39,233 bases of DNA from Nemertoderma westbladi (Eukaryota; Xenacoelomorpha; Nemertodermatida; Nemertodermatidae): positions 1 to 39,233 of the forward strand of contig JAUCBJ010002498.1 of assembly GCA_032718475.1 (NCBI GenBank). Reading direction: 5' to 3'. This document shows, one piece after another, positions 34,437 to 39,233 of this stretch; the first letter of the stretch is position 1, and every line of letters starts with the position of its first letter. The notes beneath the pieces were generated by a model. That model saw nothing but the letters and a program-made list of their open reading frames with translations, had not been told where the DNA came from and did no database searches. The position numbers and the translations under genes were made by a program.

Positions 34437-34680
34437 GCAATAGATGCAAAGTTAGGCTTTTATAACCAAAACAATAAACAATGTTATTACCAATTGGGGG
34501 GAAGGAACAGGTTACAGAGGTAGGCGTTTATAACCAAAACAATAAACAATGTTGTTACCAATTGGGGGATAGGAGCAGGTTACAGAGGTGGGCTTTTATA
34601 ACCAAAACAATAAACAATGTTGTTACCAGTTGTTGGAAAGTAGCAGGTTACAGAGGTAGGCTTTTAAAACCAAAACAAGA
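34437..34680 (+). repeat. 68-bp minisatellite, array C (about 3.5 copies)
   Basis: Units of 68 bp with AGGAGCAGGTTACAGAGG, then TGGGCTTTTATAACC, AAAACAATAAACAATG and TTGTTACCAATTGGGG. Same family as arrays A and B but a distinct subfamily. It sits on the far side of the 112-bp array. A short frame here (34481-34735) is only repeat read-through. Confidence 0.88.
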
Positions 34681-35649
34681 ATATGTATTGTTACAACAAA
34701 CGACTTATGACATACCAAGGGAAGCGCTCCCATGAAACCAATATGTTCCATAATTTATTTCAACTTATGACATACAACTTACAAAATATGTACTGGTACT
34801 TCGAATTCCAATAAAAAATAGTTATGAATGATTAATTTTAATAGATTAATGATTAATTGTAATGGAAGAATGATTAAATTTAGTGGAGATTGGTTAAAAT
34901 TAGTGAAAATACGCAATACAAATAGTTGAAGAATGATTAATTTGAGTGATAAAAAAATTAATTGTGAGGATGTTATATGTTTAAATAGAGTTTAGTACAA
35001 TATGAATATATCGTTTCTTGCTGTAAAGTAGTCTTCTAGGATCTTGGTCACATTGTTTACTGTTGTATTAACTAACAATAAGTTTTTTTTTAAAACACTG
35101 GTGACGAGTTAATTGTCCGAGTTCGGTCGTCGACCTAGTAGTAGTTATAACGAGTCAATGGCTCAAATTGACCGCAAGCACCAAGGATGTGTTTCGTGGT
35201 TTTGAGATTTTTGTTTAATTTAAAATAATTAGGAAAGGGGGGAGGTTACAGTAGTGGCTGTGAAATCTGATGAAATCTCCTCTCTATTTAGTATTTGATA
35301 ATAATTGATCATTGAGAAAAAATATTCATTGTTTAATAATGTTTTTCTTTGTAAGAACTGTGTGGTGTGTTACGTTACACCAACGAGCGTATTGATTGAG
35401 TGAGTATAAATAAAGATACGGGGATTATATTATACATATTGTACCAAACAAATAGTATCCGTTGTCGCTGTGGTGAGTGGTGTGGTGGCTCTGGTTTTTT
35501 TCCCGATCCAATGATACTAAACACATGCGATTTGAATTGTTTACTTTTTATCTATCTCATTAATAACAGTCTAATATTGTAATGTACAGTATGTTATATA
35601 AATAACTCATATACTAAATATTTCATAGAATATAAATATTACTTTTTAT

Positions 35650-35673
35650 TTAAGTGGACACAAGTCCACTTAA
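35650..35673. repeat. Perfect 10-bp hairpin
   Basis: TTAAGTGGAC, loop ACAA, GTCCACTTAA. It is followed by a partial echo AAGGACACAAGTC. Position is intronic, so a terminator role is not suggested. Confidence 0.75.
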
Positions 35674-35825
35674 GGACACAAGTCAGCCTAATAAAAGTGT
35701 TCAAAGTAACAAAATATAGTGTACTGATCTGAGTGCTTTGTAACACGAACGAACGTAATGAGTGAGTGCAAATAAAGATTCGAGAATCAGAATACTTTGT
35801 AATATTTAAAGATCATTATTATTAA

Positions 35826-36000
35826 AACCAGCTTTAGTGTAAGCCTCGCTGGTAATTTTCTGGAGCCTTATTTCGTGTGAAAAACTTATATCAAACATAC
35901 CTCCCAGTTGTATAATAGGTTATTATCATTGAATTGCCTTTAATTACCAGTTGTAGTGTATGCCGCGATGATAGTATTCTGGAATCTTTCTTCGTGTGAT
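35826..36000 (+). repeat. Diverged 112-bp-type units
   Basis: CTCGCTGGTAATTTTCTGGA, CTTATATCAAACATACC, then TTACCAGTTG, TATGCCGCGATGATAGTATT and CTGGAATCTTTCTTCG follow the order of the main array unit with many substitutions. These look like old, isolated relatives lying 1.4 kb outside the homogenised array. Confidence 0.7.
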
Positions 36001-36027
36001 GAATTGTTATTGCGTGACGTGATAATA

Positions 36028-36050
36028 GGGGGGGGGGGGGGGGGGGGGGG
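36028..36050 (+). repeat. 23-G homopolymer
   Basis: Uninterrupted G run, 273 bp upstream of the last exon on the sense strand. It could form a G-quadruplex in DNA or pre-mRNA. Length is uncertain because such runs are error-prone. Confidence 0.85.
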
Positions 36051-36322
36051 TCTAAGCTGGCCGCTTTGTGACAGAGGGTGGAGTGGGGATCAAAAATTAA
36101 AGCGTTTCTTAATTTAAGGATATCCCGATCACACACGATTTACACGATCAGTGTATGTAATTGACATAAATAACAAAGACTGTTAGTAATATTTAATAAT
36201 ATATTTAATTATTTAATAATAATAATTACAGATTATTACAGATAGGGGAGAGACTTTCCAAACTATCTAAATTCTTCTATCTCATATTATAATATATAAT
36301 ATTATTAAATTAATTGTTTTAG

Positions 36323-39096
36323 GTCCATCAGCGATTCCAGCACAAACAACTACTATTCATCCATATCAATACATAACGCCATCGCTAACGCAAGGAACAT
36401 TTGCCGCCGTCCAGTACGCCAACAACATCGGGCGAGAAGCGATCGAATGCGGAGGCGGCGGCGACTGTTTGTACCTTACAATCCGTCACGCACTCCTCAT
36501 GGAATCCGGACAAAATTATTCTGTTCCTGAGTTAAGAGGTTTGGTGGCCGATGAACTGTGGGCGAGGGAAGAAATATACAGGGACTTTTTACTACCAATC
36601 CTACCTGTGGGTTCCAATTATCAAACTTATGTAGATCGTGTACGTACTGGGCTGGAGTGGGGGGATCAATTTTCTCTTTCAATTCTATCAAAAATTCTAC
36701 ATTTACATATACGTATATTCAATTCGGGTAGTGGTATAATTCATAGGGAGGGCAGATATACTGGGCGGGATATTTTCCTAGGTTACATCCACGACTTAGG
36801 GCCGCACTATGTATCCCTTATACGTCGTACACAAATGAATCAGTTGTCTAGGCAGTACACAGAGTTGCCGTTACCATCACGCCCAGCAGTAATTGTGTTA
36901 CAAAATGAAAGTAATACCGTTCCCCCAAGTAATACTAATCCAACAAATAATCCCAATATAAATACGGAGCATGGTAGGGTATTACATCCCAATTTAGGGG
37001 AGGGGGTGGAAGACCCAGTGAATGTTGGAGTTCATGCCGGAGTTGGTAATGTTCATAGTGGAGTCAACCACAGGGTGTTGGAGGAGGAAGCTGGTGAGGA
37101 GCTGGCTTCAAGTGAGGAGGATTCGGATTCGGAATCCGACGATGGTATTGTAGGAGGAGATTTCCTCGAAATTGTACCGGATGGAAGGTGCGAGAACTGC
37201 CTTCGAAAAACTGTGGAGGGAATGGAGGTGCCGCTCCTACAGTTTGTGGGAGGAATAATCCGACGGCAGTTTGGTGAACTTAAACGGAGTGGTCGAGGGG
37301 AGTTCATGCTATGTCAGCCCTGTAAGTTGTACCTGACAACAAATGCAATACATCCGAAGTGGAGTGATGGTTGGCCAGCATACTTATGGTCGTTAGTGAC
37401 CACTACCACGGATAGGTCGGTGTGGAAGATTGTTCCACAAACGTTGAGGAATGCGTGGGCGGGTCTCAACATGAGATATTCGCCATCAATCCGCGCAAAT
37501 CTTAACATTCCACCCTCCTTTGATGATATTACTGCAAAGAGGGCGTGGTTTAAAGCCGAGGTGGATAGTTTATTCGATGGAAGGATAATAAACGCCCTCA
37601 ATAAAAACCCATGTTACGCCATCCGGTGCCCATTAGGTTGTGGGGAGTTTATTGACCAGGGAAACCTCCTACAGCTACACCACTTCCTCCAATTCTGGGT
37701 CCCCAGCTTCTCCTCCTTCAGACCGAAACCCCAACTCGTCCAAGGAACCAGAGAGGACTGGCTGATTCGTTCTACAATACTCTCATGGGAAGTGGCTCCG
37801 AGTCTCGTCTTGGACCCCAAGCTGGGAATCTGTGTTGTTCTGTGTGACGAACATAAGAACGCACAGAAACTCTACATACACGTTCCTCGCCATCCTCGAC
37901 CTGATCCCCTCCAATATCCAGACAGACTGGCGCCAGCTACCGTTGTACCTATTATGGTGAGAGACGGGAAGGTTGGTAAGTACACCAGCAGCTTTTCCGT
38001 GCTCAAGAACATGGGTGGCTACCATGGGTTGTCTGTGGCTTCATTGTCGGCAGACTTTGATTTTCACGTCACAGACAATAGACTGGCGTCGTGTGAACGT
38101 CTTACATTGGAGAGGAGACCTGATATATTGCAGTGCACACTCAATAGACGAAACCTTGGTGAGGAATTTGTGTTTGGAACGTTTGGGACTTGCTCCATCG
38201 CCCCAGCCTTCCCGGAGGAACTCGTTGAAGAATGTTTATCTGGGGGAACATATATGGACAATGAGGATGCAGTTATTCAGTGGGAAGAATATACGTCCAA
38301 AGATGCTGGAGATCAGTTCTCCCAAACCAACAATTACCACCTCCCACTCATCCATCCATATAGTAGGAGCAGTGGAAGTCGACCCCTACTTCCCACTGTG
38401 AACTCTGCTAAATTCCCCCTCCAAAGTCATTTAGTTTCTATCCTGTCATCTTCACCTCCACTCCATAAGCATCTTCTGTCAGTAGAAAACCCTGCCGACT
38501 TTGTTAAAGACGTAGTAAAAGTTGTATATTCAACGTTAAATAAAGCTAGGTATTCATTCCAAACCCAAACCGAGGAGACATTACATAATGTTGTTTTAAA
38601 TACTTACCCAAATGGGCACCAACAACTCTCCCTTGTAACAAAAAGTGCTACAGTTCTAGCCACTGTCCCTGGGATCTCCATTCGGCATGAGGTAAACCGC
38701 TCCAATGGGGATGCTATTGAGTTATATATCCGAGATGGCACTCGCCGTTTTCTGGGGGGTGTTCTAGAATGCCCCTCTTTACCTCCAAGTATTAGTAGCC
38801 CCGGTTGTGTAATTCTTAGTAATGGACTCTACTACCTCCAATTTATAGGAACAGAATGTAATACAATTTTCAGGTGGAATGATAATTATTCCTTCCAGGA
38901 CACGAAAGCTAATGAAATTTGTTCCAATACATTATCCAGCTTTTCCATATTCAAAACACTTCGAAGTTCTAATATTTGTAAAGAAAATGGACCATCATCT
39001 GTCCAAGTCTTTACTCTCACATTTTGCCGGCCAATCCAACATGAGATGCTCCATTCACCAGGACTGTCTGCTGGTGCACCAACATCTGAACAATGA
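36323..39096 (+). CDS. OTU gene, last exon: OTU protease and Cys-rich protein
   Basis: An open frame of 924 codons from the acceptor TTGTTTTAG to TGA at 39094-39096. Its first two bases complete Gly with the last base of exon 2. Numbered in the 1,028-residue model, an OTU cysteine protease domain spans about 130-275. The nucleophile Cys153 lies in ECGGGGDCLYLTIRHALL, and His266 lies in GPHYVSLIRR. Their spacing of 113 is usual for OTU enzymes, which remove ubiquitin-like modifiers. The motif GGDC replaces DGNC. After a polar linker and an acidic run (about 358-378) come CX2C pairs (C394/C397, C435/C438) and a CX3C-X12-HH cluster (C540, C544, H557, H558), possible zinc sites. The rest, with IRRQFGELKRSGRGEF and GKYTSSFSVLKNMGGYHG, is not recognised. 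OTU domains occur in host deubiquitinases and in several large transposons; which applies here is open. An alternative 3' end is described in the findings. Confidence 0.8.
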
Positions 39097-39233
39097 TTCT
39101 CTCTGTTCCATCCCCAGGTGCAACAAACGAGCCAGATGGCGCTGTCCATGGGGACTTCCCTAAGTCCATTGCCGTACTGGTTTATGTTTCAAACACGAGA
39201 AGGAACAACTAAAGAAGGACCGGAATCACTTTG
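39097..39233 (+). other. 3' flank with a possible further exon
   Basis: CTCTCTGTTCCATCCCCAG at 39097-39115 is a strong acceptor. The sequence after it, read from TGC at 39117, gives CNKRARWRCPWGLP, a stop at 39161-39163, then VHCRTGLCFKHEKEQL to the window edge. The Cys/His spacing looks like a zinc-binding tail. The window ends before this can be resolved. Confidence 0.35.

Larger units (their letters stand above)
34681..36322 (+). other. Last intron, right part
   Basis: AT-rich, ending in ATTAAATTAATTGTTTTAG at 36322. It holds a remnant of the 68-bp module near 35232 (AGGTTACAGTAGTGGC), a perfect hairpin at 35650-35673, two diverged 112-bp-type units at about 35826-36000 and a 23-G run at 36028-36050. 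I see no additional exon. Confidence 0.5.

Noticed and set aside
35650-35673. Transcription terminator
   Set aside because: The hairpin lacks a following T-tract, and intrinsic terminators of this type are bacterial; the setting is an intron of a eukaryotic gene.
37053-38401. Several frames of 60-142 codons overlapping the OTU exon in other frames
   Set aside because: All lie inside the 924-codon frame with clear domain motifs; they are shadows.

Overview
The window looks like nuclear DNA of a metazoan, probably a marine invertebrate. The signs are spliceosomal GT-AG introns, tRNA-derived SINEs, hAT-type DNA transposons with 8-bp target duplications, long G homopolymers, and more than 20 kb of tandem repeats. 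I see no bacterial operons, ribosome binding sites or CRISPR array. The species is not identifiable by eye.

Left part (1-8616): transposon fragments surround one broken minus-strand gene. SINE copies lie near 243-300, 517-745, 1150-1260, 1597-1657 and 7446-7712. A 439-bp hAT MITE (1658-2096) sits inside one of the SINEs, and a 195-bp foldback element lies at 2251-2445. The minus-strand gene reads from about 7251 down to 3608. It has two exons joined by a 664-bp GT-AG intron, and its first exon is split by a 1,783-bp hAT element (5334-7116). That element has perfect 16-bp terminal inverted repeats and a perfect ACTCGTAC duplication. Dropping the element and one duplication copy makes the frame continuous, and the intron phases also match.

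Middle (8617-14690): a 43-bp tandem array (8617-11866) is followed by a 68-bp array (11993-13097). Next comes 1.6 kb of AT-rich DNA with a long hairpin, a perfect RFX-type X-box and a CCAAT box just upstream of the second gene.

Right part (14698-39233): I infer one plus-strand gene of about 24.4 kb. Exon 1 (14698-14812) encodes a CCHC-like zinc motif. A 99-bp phase 1-1 exon is present twice (19069-19167 and 19523-19621). A large last exon (36323-39096) encodes an OTU-type cysteine protease domain, an acidic linker, several Cys/His clusters and a long uncharacterised C-terminal region. All phases agree, giving 1,028 residues with both copies of exon 2 or 995 with one. The introns are filled with repeats: a second 68-bp array (15335-17420), a 14.5-kb array of about 129 units of 112 bp (19936-34415), and a short third 68-bp array (34437-34680).

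The repeats are the most unusual aspect. One 68-bp module recurs in three arrays, as isolated copies, and at the start of each duplicated exon-2 block. Each main repeat family carries short inverted arms. The 112-bp array shows higher-order units, a 50-bp derivative made by deletion between short repeats, and identical variant blocks separated by 1,577 and 9,700 bp. Whether the OTU gene is a host gene or part of a large mobile element cannot be settled from the sequence alone.
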